A stretch of 64,000 nucleotides of DNA from Simmondsia chinensis (GCA_018398585.1 JAGTTD010000006.1:6734501-6798500); one strand, 5' to 3'. Shown: positions 1-12,530, counted from the first letter of the stretch. Numbers and translations are program-made. The notes: generated from the letters alone by a model not told the origin.

Positions 1-730
1 CACATTGTCCATGTACATTTGAGCTACATTTAAGGCAGTATAAGGGTGAGAGAGAGCCATGAAATGAGCATACTTGCTGAATCTATCTACTACCACAAAG
101 ATTACCTCTTTGCCAAAAGATTTTGGTAGGCCCTCTATGAAATCCACGGACACATTGGTCCAAATTGCAATAGGAATAGGGAGTGGCTAAAGAAGCCCCA
201 GAGTGGCCACATTCTCACTCTTGTAAGCTTGGCACACATTGCAATTTTTTACAAAATCAGCCACACTCTAGTTCATGCCCGTCCAACAGAAGATGGACCT
301 AACCCTTTTCAATGTTGCATCTTTGCCTGAGTGTCCCCCAACTGGTGAATTATGCAGCCAAGACAAAATCTTATGTTGCAGTTCAACATCCTGTCCAACA
401 ACCAATTTTCCCTTTCTGCGTAATTGGTCTTGCTTCCAAGAATACTTAGCATGTAAAGTAGGATTCTGCTGCAGCTGCTGTATAACGTGCTGTAACTTCT
501 CATCCTGCTGCCAGGAAAGCTGCAAAAGTGCACAAAGATTCGATTCCACTGTGGACAGAAGCAAGCAAGTGACCTCATGGCTATGGATACGAGAAAGGGC
601 ATCTGCTGCTATATTATCTCTTCCCTTCTTGTACTCAAGCACATAGCTAAAGCCCATCAATTTTTAGCACCACATCAACTGAAAATGAGTGTGAACCTTC
701 TGCTCCAGGAAAAACTTGAGGCTCTTTTGG
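1..730 (-). pseudogene. RNase H C-terminus and integrase of the first Ty3 element
   Basis: The minus-strand translation from about 760 to 560 reads through the end of RNase H, with a DALSR motif at the usual domain end. It continues into the integrase zinc-binding region (HNSPVGGHSG, about 300-340) and the start of the catalytic core near position 110-60, where VVVDRFSKYAHF carries the first catalytic aspartate. Stops after WTGMN (near 268) and near 190 interrupt the frame. The longest open piece is 268-660. The rest of integrase, including the other two catalytic acids, is beyond the left edge. Confidence 0.85.
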
Positions 731-2420
731 TTATTGCTGCCAATGTTGTACTGCACACACCACAGACATCAATTCCCTTTCATATGCTGACAGAAGTTGC
801 TGCCTTGCACTAAGGGCTTTACTAAGATAGGCCAAAGGGTGTCTTGCTTGCATCAATACTGCCCCCAACCCTGTTTGGCTCGCATCAGTCTCAATAAGGA
901 AAGACCTGTCAAAGTCTGGAAGAGCAAGTACTGGGGCAGAACATAGGGCCTGTTTAAGTTGACTGAAGGCTTGCTGAGCTTGATCATGCCATGTCCAACC
1001 CTCTTTTTTCAGAAGATCAATGAGAGGTTGAGCCAAAGATCCATAACCTCTGATAAATCTACTGTAATAACCAGTTAAACCCAAAAATCCTCTAAGTTGC
1101 TTAATATTTGCTGGTGTAGGCCAATTCTGAACTGCTACAATCTTGCTTAGGTCTGTAGTAACACCTTGGGCTGAAATTACATGCCCCAAGTAGGCCACCT
1201 GATGTGCTGCAAAGGAGCGCTTGCTCAGCTTAACACATAGCTGATTGCTGGACAATAACTCAAAGACAAGTTGCAGATGCTTCACATGTTCAGTTAGGCT
1301 GCCGCTATATATCAGGATGTCATCGAAGAAAGCCATAACAAACTTCCTCAAATAAGGCTCAAAGATAGCATTCATGAGAGCTCGAAAGTTTGAGGATGCA
1401 TTTGTCAGACCAAATGGCATGACTAAACACTCATAGTGGCCCACATGAGTTCTAAAAGCAATCTTCTCAATGTCCTTCTCATGCATCCTGATCTGATGAT
1501 AGCCCGATCTGATATCCAACTTTGAGAAGTAGTGTGCACACCCTAATTCATCCAACAGTTCCTCTACCAAGGGTATAGGGAATTTATCCTTAATGGTAGC
1601 TTTATTAAGGTCCCTGTAATCGATGCACATTCTCCAACTTCCATCCTTTTTCTTGACTAAAACAACAGGATAAGCATAGGGGCTGTTGTTGCGTTGTACA
1701 TATCCCTTATCAAGCAATTCTCTAACCATTTGTTCAATGATATCCTTCTGCAAAGCAGGATATCTATACGGCTTTCTGTTGATAGCTTCAGTCCCTTCCT
1801 TCAACATGATTCTATGATCAAAGATAGGTCTAGCAGGGGGCAACTGCTGTGGCTCATCAAACACTGCAACATATTGATCCAGCAGAGACTGTACTGGTGC
1901 TGGTATAGGAGTACTGCCTAAGTTTGCAGCTAAAGAGTTTATCGAGGGCACTATCTCTTGATTAGAACTCACTGATCTGATTTGCAGCATGGCAAGATAT
2001 GGTGCCTCAGGCATAATCTTGGATAATGTTTTCACTTCAATCATCTTGCACTTACCAGTCTGAATTCCCCTCAACACATGGGTTTTGCCCTCCATCTTGA
2101 ATACCATCTTCAACTCCTTGAAGTTGCATTGTATGTCACCCAATGTGGATAACCATTCGACCCCCAAGACCATATCACAGCCACCTAATGGTATTAGCAT
2201 AAAATCTGCAGTAAACATAATACTTTTCAGCTTCCACGAGAAGGCTTGACATCGAGCCTTGCAAGACATCTGGCTACCATCGGCTACTGCCACAGATGAG
2301 GGGCTGATCTAGTTGATTTTACAACCCAACTTAGCAGCCAACCTCTCATCAATGAAGTTGTGCGTTGACCCACTATCAATCAATATGTGAAGAGCCTTCT
2401 TTCCATAATATCCAGTTACT
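731..2420 (-). pseudogene. Ty3 protease-reverse transcriptase-RNase H polyprotein, interrupted
   Basis: The long open frame 731-2293 (520 residues) holds the end of an aspartic protease (GGCDMVLGVEWL), then a well-kept reverse transcriptase. RT signs are VVLVKKKDGSWRMCIDYR, the substrate motif FGLTNA and the catalytic FFDD box at about 1318-1330. RNase H follows, starting FLIETDASQTGLGAVL. The protease active-site DSG is encoded at 2370-2378, upstream of an in-frame TAG at 2309-2311, so protease and RT are split. The frame ends at 731 inside RNase H. The RT core looks intact, so decay is probably recent relative to the other elements here. Confidence 0.9.
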
Positions 2421-3540
2421 CTCAACGTTTAATAATTTGGAGTTCCAGATAATGCGTGTAAGGATATTTGGGCTGTTGATTCAATCATAATAGATTCATC
2501 TTCCAAACCTTCCACCGCATCTTCAAATTCATCACTATCTGCTTCTATAATGAAAAGCTGTGGTGTCTTGGACTTACATTTATGGCCTTGCTCAAACTTT
2601 TCATCACAAAAGTAACAAACGCCCTTGGCCCTCTTCTCTTGTAAGTCTTGCCGTGTTAAGGTTCTCTATGATCTGTTTTTGTTCAACTCATCTCAGTGGG
2701 TTATAACAGGCTTATGCTGCGTTTTGGGCTTCATTCCATCAAAAAGAGTACTGGCAGGGGTGGGTAACAAGGGTACTTTGGAATAACACAATTGCCTGGC
2801 TAAGGCTTGTACCTTGGCCTCAGATAGCTTTGCTAAACAAGAAGCCTCTTGCAAGGTTTGAGGATATCTAGCTCTTACATCCAGAGCTATGTCCTGTCTT
2901 AGGCCGGTCAAGAAACAGCTTATCAATTGGGCCTCAGTCAGGTCTTATCTTATAGCTATAGCATCAAATTGTGTCAAGTAGCTATTAACAGTATCTTGTT
3001 GCCTCAAATTCATTAATTCTGATACTGGATCTTCATAGTTTTTGCCAAATCTTGTTTTTAAAGCTAACACATATTCATCCCACGTCACTACTTGGTTTCT
3101 AGTTTTCATGAATCTTTATTGCCATTGTAATGCAACTCCCTTCAAGTGAATTGATGATGTTTAACTCTCATGTAATCAGGGGTATTGTCAACTGAAAAGA
3201 ACTGCAAACATATAACCAGTCATTCACATCACCACTAGCAAAGAGGGGAAATTCTGCCTTGCTCAATCACAAAGAATATGGAAAGGATCCCTGATGCTGT
3301 TGTTGTAGATCATTCTACCCAATCGAATGATGTGAAGAATCAACTGTAGGGTTTGTATTTCTCTCAACTGGTCGAGATTGCGGTAGCACCATGCCTACAA
3401 TCGTCTCTCGCAGTTCGTGAATGGAGTTCTTCAAGTCTGTTACAGATTGCTCCATATTCTCATTTGTAGAGCGTATTTGAGTTGACAGAGATTCTTCAAT
3501 TTTTCTGATTTTAGCTATGGATCAAGTACTGTCTGCCATT
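2421..3540 (-). pseudogene. Ty3 gag (capsid/nucleocapsid), degenerate
   Basis: Minus-strand reading gives a gag-type capsid region in pieces, the longest open one being 2693-2926, followed by a zinc knuckle CYFCDEKFEQGHKC (about 2574-2617) of the plant Ty3 spacing C-x2-C-x7-H-x-C. Gag packages element RNA in the virus-like particle. Several stops and frameshifts separate the pieces. The start of gag should lie just left of the primer binding site, near 3540. Confidence 0.75.
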
Positions 3541-3566
3541 TTTTTGCTTTAATCCGAGGATCAAAA

Positions 3567-3578
3567 GCTCTGATACCA
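3567..3578 (-). other. Primer binding site, initiator tRNA-Met type
   Basis: The minus strand reads TGGTATCAGAGC, complementary to the 3' end of plant initiator tRNA-Met, one base inside the LTR edge. This fixes the direction of the element (minus) and marks 3580-3886 as its 5' LTR. Confidence 0.9.
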
Positions 3579-3579
3579 A

Positions 3580-3886
3580 TGATACAAGTGAATATTTGAG
3601 CTAGGAAGAGTCAATCAAGCCCTTCGAAGAACAAATCAGATAAACAATTGAGAGATTAGGGAGAAACGGAAGAGGAATTGGGAGGGAGAAAGAGGAGTTA
3701 TTGTTATTCAAAACCTGATTCTTACTTACAATCCATACTTCTGTAAAGGCAAAGAATCTAAGAATAACCACTGTAACTTTCTTCTAACAAACCACACTTA
3801 TTACCAAGATTGCCACAACACCAAAATACATGTGATCAAAGCTAATTATTAGACTAAGTATCAGATATGAATTAATGCCTGTATCA
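3580..3886 (-). repeat. 5' LTR of the first Ty3 element (307 bp)
   Basis: The segment starts TGATACA and ends TGTATCA, a perfect 7-bp inverted terminus with the TG...CA ends of LTRs. It abuts the primer binding site. The partner LTR is off the left edge. Confidence 0.85.
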
Positions 3887-3915
3887 CAAGCATAAACATG
3901 TCAATTAGCAATAAA

Positions 3916-3941
3916 CTAGGTTTATACCGTGCGATGCACGG
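3916..3941 (-). mobile_element. Helitron-like 3' terminus
   Basis: On the minus strand a hairpin CCGTGC-ATC-GCACGG (3927-3941) is followed by TATAAAC and then CTAG (3916-3919), with a T after it. A short GC hairpin seven bases before CTRR, with insertion before T, is the hallmark of a Helitron 3' end. The element would extend to higher coordinates. I did not find its TC 5' end, so the length is unknown. Confidence 0.55.
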
Positions 3942-3968
3942 AGGGCAATTACGTTTATAAAAATAATA

Positions 3969-5103
3969 GGCAAAATATGAAAAGACCCTCTAAACTTTAG
4001 AATTAAACACAACAGAACTCCTAAACTTTCAATTTCATAAGATAATCACTAAACATTATAAGTAAACACAACACACCCCTTGCACTTTTAATTTCATGAT
4101 ATACCCACTTGAACTTTGTTATTACATGTAATACACTCCCTCAACTTTTCAACCAAACACAATACATCCCTATACTTTTAATTCAAAAAATAGCCCTTAA
4201 ACTTTATTATTATACACACCTGACCCCTTGAACTTTGTTGCTAAATACAACTTACCTCCAACAATAGTAAATTTAAAACTAAAAAATATGTATGAAATTT
4301 GAAAACATTAAACCAAATTATGGCAAAAAAAATTTCTAAAAATTTTAAAAAAAGATAATAATATTTATTCAACTTTGGAAAAAAAATTAGATTAATAAAT
4401 TAAAATTCAAAAATATATCAAATTAAGTATAAGAGATTTTCTACTACTTTATACAAAATATAGGAATTTTATAATTTTAGGAAAAAGATAGGAATTTTAT
4501 GTTTCTAAGAAAATGATAAGAAGATTTCTAGTTTGTACACAAAATAATTTTTTTAATTAATTATAGTAATAATATAAATTTAGAAGATAATAAATGTTTT
4601 TAAAATTTTTATAAAAAATACTATAAGATAACATATAATAAAACTTTATTAAAAATTATGAATTTTAAATTTTGATTGATAAATTTAAAATTAAAAAAGA
4701 GTGTGGAATCAAAAAATTGGAAATAAGTGAAAAGCCAAAGTTAAAAATAGTATTATATTTTTTCAAACTTGTAAAAACTATTTTTTTTTTATAATTCGTT
4801 TCAATTTTTTTAATTTCATACATTTTTAAATTTCAAATTCGTTAATGTCTGAGATGTGTGTTATGCTTAGTGACCAAGTTCGGGGGTGAGTTATGTGCAA
4901 TAATAAAGTTCAAGTTCTAAATTAAAAGTGTATGAGTGTATTTTATTTAATTACAAAATTTAGAAGTCTATTTTATGAAATTAAAAGTGCAATGGATGTA
5001 TTATATTTAATTACAAAGTTTAAGGGGCTATTTTATGAAGTTTAAAGTGCAGGGATGTGTCATGTTTAATTGTAAAGTTCGAGGAGTCTTTTTATATTTT
5101 ACC
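3969..5103. mobile_element. Foldback element with long, internally repetitive inverted arms (copy 1)
   Basis: The left arm starts GGCAAAATATGAAAAGACCC and the right end, reverse-complemented, starts GGTAAAATATAAAAAGACTC. Both arms of about 350 bp are built of degenerate units of the form 'aactttg-taattaaacacaatacacccc-tgcacttttaatttcata', in opposite orientation, around an AT-rich core. Flanks AAAATAATA and AAAAAATTA agree at 7 of 9 bases, compatible with a Mutator-type 9-bp duplication. No coding sequence is visible. A second copy lies at 42336-43428. Confidence 0.7.
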
Positions 5104-6027
5104 AAAAAATTATTTTAGACGTTTTTAAAGCTAAGTTCTTTTAAATTTGCCTATGTCCTACTTATGTTTTTTTTTTTTTAATTTGGAGTTATGCAATTTT
5201 TCCTTTGGATTAGACAACAAGTGGATAATTTTTACTTTAGCTATAGAGTATTAACTTATATGCCATGAAATATTTACTTTTACTTTTTAGTTAAAACATT
5301 CTAAAAGTTATGTGCAATTTTACTTTTCGTTTACAGAATAAGTGGTTGATTTTATTTTATTATACAGTTCCACCTCATCTATCTTATTTTTTTACGGTAA
5401 ATATGTTTTAAAGCTAAGTGCTCTTTAAGAGGTTTTCAAGTGTTTTTGGGGACAATAAACTTTTGTAACTTATTTTTTTTAGGTATCCTTCTTACAACTT
5501 TGTTGATTCCTTTAATTTTTGCTAATGTGACAATTCTAACAAAAGAAAATATCCAAAAAACTAAATATTACATTTAGAATAATCTTAAAAATGTAAAAAT
5601 ATTTTTCAAATATTTAAATACTTTGCAAATATATTTTTAAATATTTCAAATATTTTATAATATCTAAAACATTCTTAAAATATGTTAAATATTTTTTAAA
5701 ACATATATTGAAATATTTGAAGTATTTTTATAATATTATAAACTTTTTTATATGTTTAAAACATAATTCTAAATCTTAAAATATTTAAATTTTAAAATTA
5801 TCTATATGTAAAATCCAGTAAAAACTAACGGATATTAACGATATTATGTATGGTACAACATTGAAAAAGTTTTAAGAACTTTTAGGTGTGACATTGAAAA
5901 TAAAAAATCTAAGCGGTCTTTTAAAACTGCACCTAAAGCTTAGGTGGTTTATAAAAAATTCAACCTTTTACTTTATAAATACAATGGTAAAAAAGTTTAC
6001 ATAGAGATAGTTTGATAATTTATTAGT
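5104..6027. other. AT-rich intergenic stretch, nothing recognised
   Basis: Low-complexity AT-rich DNA with short repeats of 'aaatattttaaaatatt' type around 5590-5800. No open frame, RNA gene or bounded element is visible. Confidence 0.6.
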
Positions 6028-6411
6028 GGGTTATTTATACCAAAGGTCCTTATACTTTATCCATTATGCCAGTTTAATCCTTATACTTTTAATTGTGTTA
6101 ATTTAGTGCCTATATAATTCAAAATGTGTTAATTTGGTCCTTAGAGAAAACATAGTTAAGTTTTTAATAAAATTTTAATGGTTCAACCATGAATTGGATT
6201 AAATTGAGTAAATAGATGAATTTATAATAAGTTACTTGCATCTAACATAATTTCATTCTTCAAAATTACATCATTAAGATAACTTAAATTTGACCAAAGA
6301 ATTAAATTGACACATTTTAAATTGTTTAAGGACTAAATTGATACAATTAAAAGTACATGGACCAAATTGACACAATAAGCAAAGTGCAGGGACCTTTGGT
6401 GTAAATAATCC
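6028..6411. mobile_element. MULE-type MITE (384 bp) with 9-bp target duplication
   Basis: The termini are inverted copies: GGGTTATTTATACCAAAGG on the left and, reverse-complemented, GGATTATTTACACCAAAGG on the right. Flanks TTTATTAGT (6019-6027) and TTTATTAAT (6412-6420) agree at 8 of 9 bases, which fits a Mutator-like superfamily. It is non-coding. A 5'-truncated relative is at 55373-55651. Confidence 0.75.
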
Positions 6412-6420
6412 TTTATTAAT

Positions 6421-7209
6421 TGTTCTTTGTATATATATATAAAATGGCTAATTTTTCCCACTTATGATGGCAATTGAGTTTCAAACTCACCACGTAGTGC
6501 TAAAAAATTAGCTTATGACTAGTTCAGTGCTAAAACTCATTTTGGCTAGTACCACATTTCTTTTGAATTTCGAAAGTACAGTGATAACAAAAAAAAATCA
6601 TAGTTTAGTGTTTATTATTCTTTTCTGCATTATTACTAATGAGTGAAGTTATTTTTGTTATTTATTACGTATTTTTTAGTATTGGTGGTATTTTAGGTTG
6701 AAGGTACTATTACCATTTTTTATTTTTACATTATTACTTATGATTTGTGGAATGTTTTTCTGTTCGGGAGTACTTATTTTGTATTTTTTATTAGTAATAA
6801 TGATTATTCAGGTTGAATTTATTATTACAGATTGTTTTGTTTTTGTATTACTACTAGTTATTGTTTTTAGACATTTCAATCATAATGTATATATTTTGTA
6901 TTTATCTTTGGTATTATTTTATGTTTTAATGTAAGAATTTCAGTAGACATTAGGTGTACTTATTTAGTATTTGGTTTTTTTTAGCTATTTTCCATTGTAA
7001 TATAAGAATACTTGAGATGGTCATTAAATAATCCTTTATTACTTTCTTCCAAAAGCGCTGAAAAATTTAGAATCATTGGAGGCAATGCCCCATAACGAAT
7101 TGAGGTGTAATTGCCAATTTTAGTTAGATAATTTGAATGAAATTGGAACTTATGACTTTTATTTTTTATGATGTTCATTTCTCAATTTTAATACTCCTAT
7201 ATTACTCCT
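6421..7209. other. AT-rich intergenic stretch, nothing recognised
   Basis: T-rich DNA. A 78-codon open frame at 6698-6934 encodes mostly Phe/Leu/Ile/Val from T-runs and looks fortuitous. No gene or bounded repeat is visible. Confidence 0.6.
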
Positions 7210-7478
7210 TGTTGAGAAAATTTACACAATCAAGCATAACGGAAGCGAAAGGTATCAGAAATATCAAAATAATGACACCAAGATTTACATGGAAACCCTC
7301 TCTTAACTAGAGGAAAAAACCATGGGACCCAATGGGTGCCTCAATCTACTATGAAATTAAAGATTACAATCTCTAATTATAACCCCGAACCCATACAATC
7401 AACATCAGTGTGACTATTGCACGATAAGTCATCAGCCCTTTTAAAGTGTAACTGCTGCACAGCGAGTCACCAACCGTT

Positions 7479-7563
7479 ATACAAATCAAATGAAGTCTAG
7501 CTCAAATCAATTAGATCTCAAGCAATTCTGGTTATGAGGGAGTAACGGCTGCCCCGTTTGTAT

Positions 7564-7641
<78 letters not shown>

Positions 7642-7957
7642 AGCTCTAAAAACGGAGGATTACAAGTTAAGAAATGAGAGAAGACATAGACTAGGGTTTA
7701 GGGGAGAAGAAGAAAAAGGGGGCACATTCATCAACATGCCTAAAACCTAATGAATCCCCTCCTATATATAGGGAAAAATATCTACAATATATCTACAAAA
7801 CATGTGCAAAATATCTGATGACATGGCAGAGAGCCAAGGGCTGGAAGAAGAAGGATTCTTCATGCTACTTTCTACTATGTTGGCGAGTCTGATGGCGAGA
7901 GGTTGGCAATAGCCAGGAAAGAGAGTTTGGCGGGCTACGGGGCACCTGGTTTGTATT
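7479..7957 (-). repeat. 3' LTR of the second Ty3 element
   Basis: Matches 12438-12891 along its length; it ends GGTTTGTATTA where the partner ends GGTTTGTATCA. It is longer than the partner because of a (TA)n run (7565-7598) followed by a (GA)n run (7599-7640). A TATA-like 'cctatatata' near 7770 on the plus strand is shared by both LTRs. Confidence 0.88.
7565..7640. repeat. (TA)n-(GA)n compound microsatellite
   Basis: About 17 TA units followed by about 21 GA units inside the 3' LTR. The partner LTR has a shorter, interrupted TA run and no GA run, so the expansion arose after insertion. Confidence 0.9.
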
Positions 7958-9340
7958 AGTACTTCCCCTTGAGAAAATCCTCGTCCTCGAGGATCGAAAG
8001 TTGGGAAGCAGAGTTTGAAGTCATGTAAAAATTTCGAAGTAGCGTCGGCAGCAGTCTGACCTTCCCATTGGACCAAAACTTGGGTGGCACCAATTTGGTG
8101 GCGTTTAACCATCCGTTGGTCTAAAATAGCAGTAGGTTGAGGGGGGAGAGCAGCTGGTGGCCATTGCCGAAAAACACCATTTTAGTAGAGAGATGTGAAC
8201 TGTGTGGTGAATGGCAGAATGAGCTAGTAGATCAAGTCGGTAAGCAACCATCCCTACCCGATCTAGAATGCAGTAAGGGCCATAATCGCAGGGAGCCTGT
8301 TTGTGGTAGCGCCTGGTCTCCACACTTTGTTGGCAGTAGGACTGAAGCTTAAGCCACATAGAGTCGCCTATCTAGAATTCCCTTTCCGTGCATTTGTGAT
8401 CTGCCAGCTGTTTCATCCGATTCTAAGCACAGAAGAGATGATGGCGTAAGCGACTGAGAGTCTCTTCACGGGCTGTCAAACTACAATCAACTGCCTTAAC
8501 CGGGGATTTGCCTAGTAAGTAAGGATGGTGTACCCGGGGGGGGTGGGTTTTGGGCGGCGCCAACTGACCATAGAGAACCTCAAATGGCATTACTTGGGCA
8601 GAAGACTGGAAAGTGGTGTTGTACCACCACTCCGCCTAGGGGAGCCAATGGATCCATAGGCGTGGTTGCTCGCTGACCATAGAGCATAAGTAAGCCTCTA
8701 AGCATCGATTGAGAACCTCTGTCTGCCCATCAGTCTATGGGTGATAGGATGATGACAGGTTGAGGTGGTGCCCAATCGAGAAAAAAGCTCTCGCCAGAAG
8801 ATGCTGGTGAATACCGAATCTCGATCACTAACGATAGACTCGCGTAGACTTTGAAGGCGGTAGATCTGATCCCGAAAAAGGCGAGCAACATTGATATCCT
8901 TGTATGGATAGTCGAGAGACATGAAATGAGCATACTTGGTGAGTCGATCAACCACCACCAAAATAATAGAGTGTCCTCTGAGGGCGACAAGCCTTCAATG
9001 AAGTCAAGTGATACACTATTCCAAATGGAGGTGGGAACTAGGAGTGGTTGGGGAAAGCCGGCTGGTGGTGTCGTCTCATATTTGTTTCGTTGACAAATGG
9101 TGCACTAGCGGATATAGTTTGCAATATCTCGACAAAGACCCCTCCAATAGAATAATGCTTTGATGCAGTAGTAAGTAGCATCAGTTCCCGAGTGTCGTCC
9201 TTGAGCGAAGATGTGAAGCCACAGAAGGATGTCTTAGCAAAGGTTAGCGTCACTACCCACCACCAGTCGACCATTGTACCGTAAACGACCTTGGCGCCAA
9301 GAGTATCGGGGATGAGAAAGAGGTTCCGCCACCTTGTCTG
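7958..9340 (-). pseudogene. Ty3 integrase with chromodomain-like C-terminus, degenerate
   Basis: Minus-strand pieces give the catalytic core: VVVDRLTKYAHFMSL with the first Asp, and IVSDRDSVFTSIFW with the second, in 8698-8961. A downstream segment (8105-8359) resembles the integrase GPY/F region ('PYCILDRVGMVAYRLDLL'). A C-terminal VLVQWEG segment (7990-8112) looks like a chromodomain. Such tails steer insertion to chromatin marks in the family. Several frameshifts and stops separate the pieces, so no functional protein is expected. Confidence 0.8.
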
Positions 9341-10765
9341 CAATGATGCATGAAAGAATTGGGTCTTACACCTAAGAGTGAACCAACCTTTTCATGAAGT
9401 CGAAGGATATGGAAGATAACGCCATACATAGGACCTCCGTTCTTGAAAGGCGAGATAAAGGTTCAGCTGCCTTATTCTCAATTCCCTATTTATAAACTAT
9501 GTCATAGTGGAGGCCGATTAGGAGAGAAAGTTATAAGTGTTAAAGAGAAGTCGTCAGCCATTGTTTAAGAAGAAATTTTAAACTTTGTTGATTAGTGCGG
9601 ATGATGAAATGGAGGCCGATGATATAGTGTTCCCATTTCTCCACCGCGAAAAACACTGCCAACAGTTCCCGTTCACAAAAGGGCATGCCCTGATGGTGGG
9701 GAGCTAAAGTATGACTGATATATGCCAAGGGACGACCCTCTTGCTTCAAGATGGCACAAGTGCTAGTAGCGGAGGTGTCAGTTTCAATAACAAAGGTCTT
9801 GGTAAAATCCGGAAGGGCAATTACAAGTGCTGAAGTTAAGGCACCTTTTAGACCGTTGAAGGCGTCTTTAACATCCGAGTTCCAAAAGTAATTATTCTTC
9901 CGAAGGAGATTGGTTAATGATCGAGAGATGACGCCATATTAAGTAATAAACCAGCGATAATAACCTAAGAGGCCCACAAATCCTCGAAGCTGCTTTAATG
10001 TTTGAGGGCATGGCCAGTTGGCGACAGCCTCAAGCTTCCTTGGATCGACGGAGACTCCATCACCTGAATCGAATTGTCCTAGATATTCGATATGACGGGT
10101 ACCGAATGTGCACTTGGCACGATTGGCGGTTAACTAATTGACACAAAGAACCCTTAAGACCGTCTCCAGATGAGAAACATGAACGAACCACGTTTTGCTA
10201 TAGACAAGGATGTCATAAACAAAACGAGGACGAATTTCCGAAGATACAGGAAGAATACGTCATTCATCAAACTCTTGAAAGTGGATAGAGCATTGGATAA
10301 TCAGAATGGCATCACGATGAATTCATAATGCCCCAAGTGAGTTCAGAATACAGTCTTTGGAATGTCATCAGCAGCCATCGATAAGCAGGAGGCACCCCCT
10401 AACTCATCAAGCAACTCTTCAACAATCGGAATAGGGAACTTATCCTTAACAATCATCTTGTTAAGGGCCCTATAGTCCAGGCAGAGACGCCAAGTTCCAT
10501 CCTTCTTCTTGACGAGTACTACTGGTGAAGCGAATAGCGAGGTGTTGTTTTGTATAACGCCAGCTAGCAACATCTCCTTGTTCATATAATCAAAAATGTC
10601 CTTCTGAAAAAGGGGATAGTGGTATGGCCTAATATTGACTGGGTTGCCACTGTCCCTCAGTGGAATCCGATGATCAAAGAATGGTCGAGATGGCGGAAGT
10701 TCTGCCTTGGCGGTAAAAGCATCATCATATTCGGCAAGAAGTCTTTGCAAATCTGGTGGTACAGA
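9341..10765 (-). pseudogene. Ty3 reverse transcriptase and RNase H, degenerate
   Basis: RT begins in the open piece 10343-10750 with SPVVLVKKKDGTWRLCLDYR and continues in broken frames to about 9900 ('QLRGFVGLLGYYRWFIT' type connection region near 9950-10000). RNase H is in 9540-9749 (AYISHTLAPHHQG, CERELLAVFFAVEKWEHYI). The catalytic FxDD box near 10210 is obscured by frameshifts. Confidence 0.8.
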
Positions 10766-12423
10766 CTAAGCAGGCAGATCCATTTGAACCAAAAATAGAG
10801 AAGGCAAGTCAGAAGTGGTGGCGACTGATAATGCGAAGAATGCAACTAGGGTGGATAAAAGCAAAGACAGCTTGCTATTGTTAACGATCTTCAAGGAGGA
10901 AGAGTGAACGCCAGGAAAGGTATAATGGCGCCCATGAAGGGTAAACTCCATCAATAGCTCAGAAAAATCCCAAGTGACTCGACCAAGGGTACGCAACCAC
11001 TGAATACCGAGAATCATGTCACACTAAGATAACAGAATAATCAGCATGTCTGACGTGAATGGCGCATCCAGCATGCGCCAAGAGAAATTGTGACAGATAC
11101 TGACACAGAGCACCTGCTTGCCATCAGCTACAGTAACCGTGGGCTGAATGGCAAATTCAATCGAATACCCCTATAATGGTGCAAGAGTGGCGTCAAGGAA
11201 GTTGTGGGTGTTACCACTATCTATAAGGATACTCAGGGAACGCTTGTAGCATTGCCCCACGACCCTCGTGGTCTAGCATTGGTAATTCCTTCCAATGCAT
11301 GGATCAAGATATTGGCTTCGAATTCGGATCTGGTTCAAGATCTATATCAGGTGCCATCGAATTGGCATAAGGCATCAATGTCCTAGCGTGAAGCGTTCAC
11401 AGCAGTGAAAACATAGATTCCGTGTTCGGAGATCATCAAGTTCAGCTGGCATCATACTCAATGGGCCCCGGGGTGGATGTCTGGGTGTGCTGCCTGTTGG
11501 TGGTAAAAACCATTGGGGAGGGCGAGGTGAGGGATTGGCAAGATGCATCCATAAAGGGCTCGGTGTGGGCAATATTGGTGCTGATTTCATAGAGCTCTTG
11601 TTGGTTATTTTCTCGAGGCAAGCGCAATTGCACTCTTGCTGCTTAGCCAACACTACGATATCATGCATTGTTTGGGGCTTAAACATTAGAACACCGTCAG
11701 ATATGTCTTCATGTAAGCCGCCTGACATTACGCTAACCTCTTGTTCCTCCATTAGCCCACACTTATTCTCTAGTGACTCAAACCTACTCAGATGCTCACC
11801 AACACTTCCCGTCTAGTGGAGCTTAATGAGCTCCGTGAGAGTATTATCAGAAGATTCCACAGACCTTGCTCGAATTCGAGGGGCATACACCTCCCAAGGT
11901 ACTACCTCATCCTTAAGCCACAATTTTTCATAAGAGTCGTGCCATTCTTGGGCTTCAACCTCTAATGCCACACTAGCGTACATGACTTTCATGTCATCAG
12001 GGGTCCTATCCATAACAAAGTACCTCTCACAGCGACGAATCCATCCATCCACACCATTTCCACTAAATTTAGGGAAATCGATCTTAGTGAGTCAAGTGGG
12101 GAGTTGATAGTTACCTCTTGCATTGGTAGGAGGTATCGTTCCGGCTGCGCTTGCTCGAGGAGACTGCAGAGCAGTGGTGGAAACGGGAGCAGGTGGCTTG
12201 AGTCTATCATTCACCAAATGAGCAATCCCCGCAACTTGCACGTAGAGCCCATTGAAAATCTTACGCATCTCTTCCCAGAGGTCATTAAATGACCTCTTCA
12301 TTGCGGTATAGGACCAATCATTGGACTCTTCAATCTCTCTTAAGGTCACCTGAGATCTCATCTCTTCAGCCATTGCCGACAATCAAGCCGAATCCAACAA
12401 ATTCCAGGGCCGAGGACCGACTT
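10766..12423 (-). pseudogene. Ty3 gag and protease, degenerate
   Basis: Gag is read in pieces from 12382 down to 11375: an N-terminal helical part with NDWSYTAMKRSFNDLWEEM, a capsid-like part with DGWIRRCERYFV and VALEVEAQEWHDSY, and the start of a zinc knuckle (NLCFHCCERFTLGH) broken by a stop. Protease follows with its active site ILIDSGNTHNFLD near 11195-11235 and the distal MILGIQWL near 10980-11017. Stops separate all of these. Confidence 0.8.
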
Positions 12424-12435
12424 GCACTGATATCA
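12424..12435 (-). other. Degenerate primer binding site
   Basis: The minus strand reads TGATATCAGTGC beside the 5' LTR, matching the tRNA-Met type TGGTATCAGAGC at 10 of 12 positions. Confidence 0.7.
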
Positions 12436-12437
12436 AT

Positions 12438-12530
12438 TGATAAAAACCAAATAAAATCTAGCTTAAATCAATTAGAATCTCAAGTAATTGTGGCTACAGG
12501 ACAGTAACGGCTGCCCCATTTGTATATGTT

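Larger units (their letters stand above)
1..3886 (-). mobile_element. Ty3/gypsy LTR retrotransposon, cut by left window edge
   Basis: Reading the minus strand from 3886 leftwards gives a 5' LTR (3580-3886), an initiator-tRNA-Met primer binding site (3567-3578), a gag region with a zinc knuckle, protease, reverse transcriptase, RNase H, and the start of integrase, which runs off the window at position 1. The order protease-RT-RNase H-integrase is the Ty3/gypsy order. The 3' LTR lies outside the window, so element length and target duplication cannot be read. In-frame stops in gag, protease and integrase show it is dead. Confidence 0.93.

Noticed and set aside
6698..6934. 78-codon open frame rich in Phe/Leu/Ile, like a membrane peptide
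   Set aside because: It comes from T-rich low-complexity DNA with no start context, neighbours or family.
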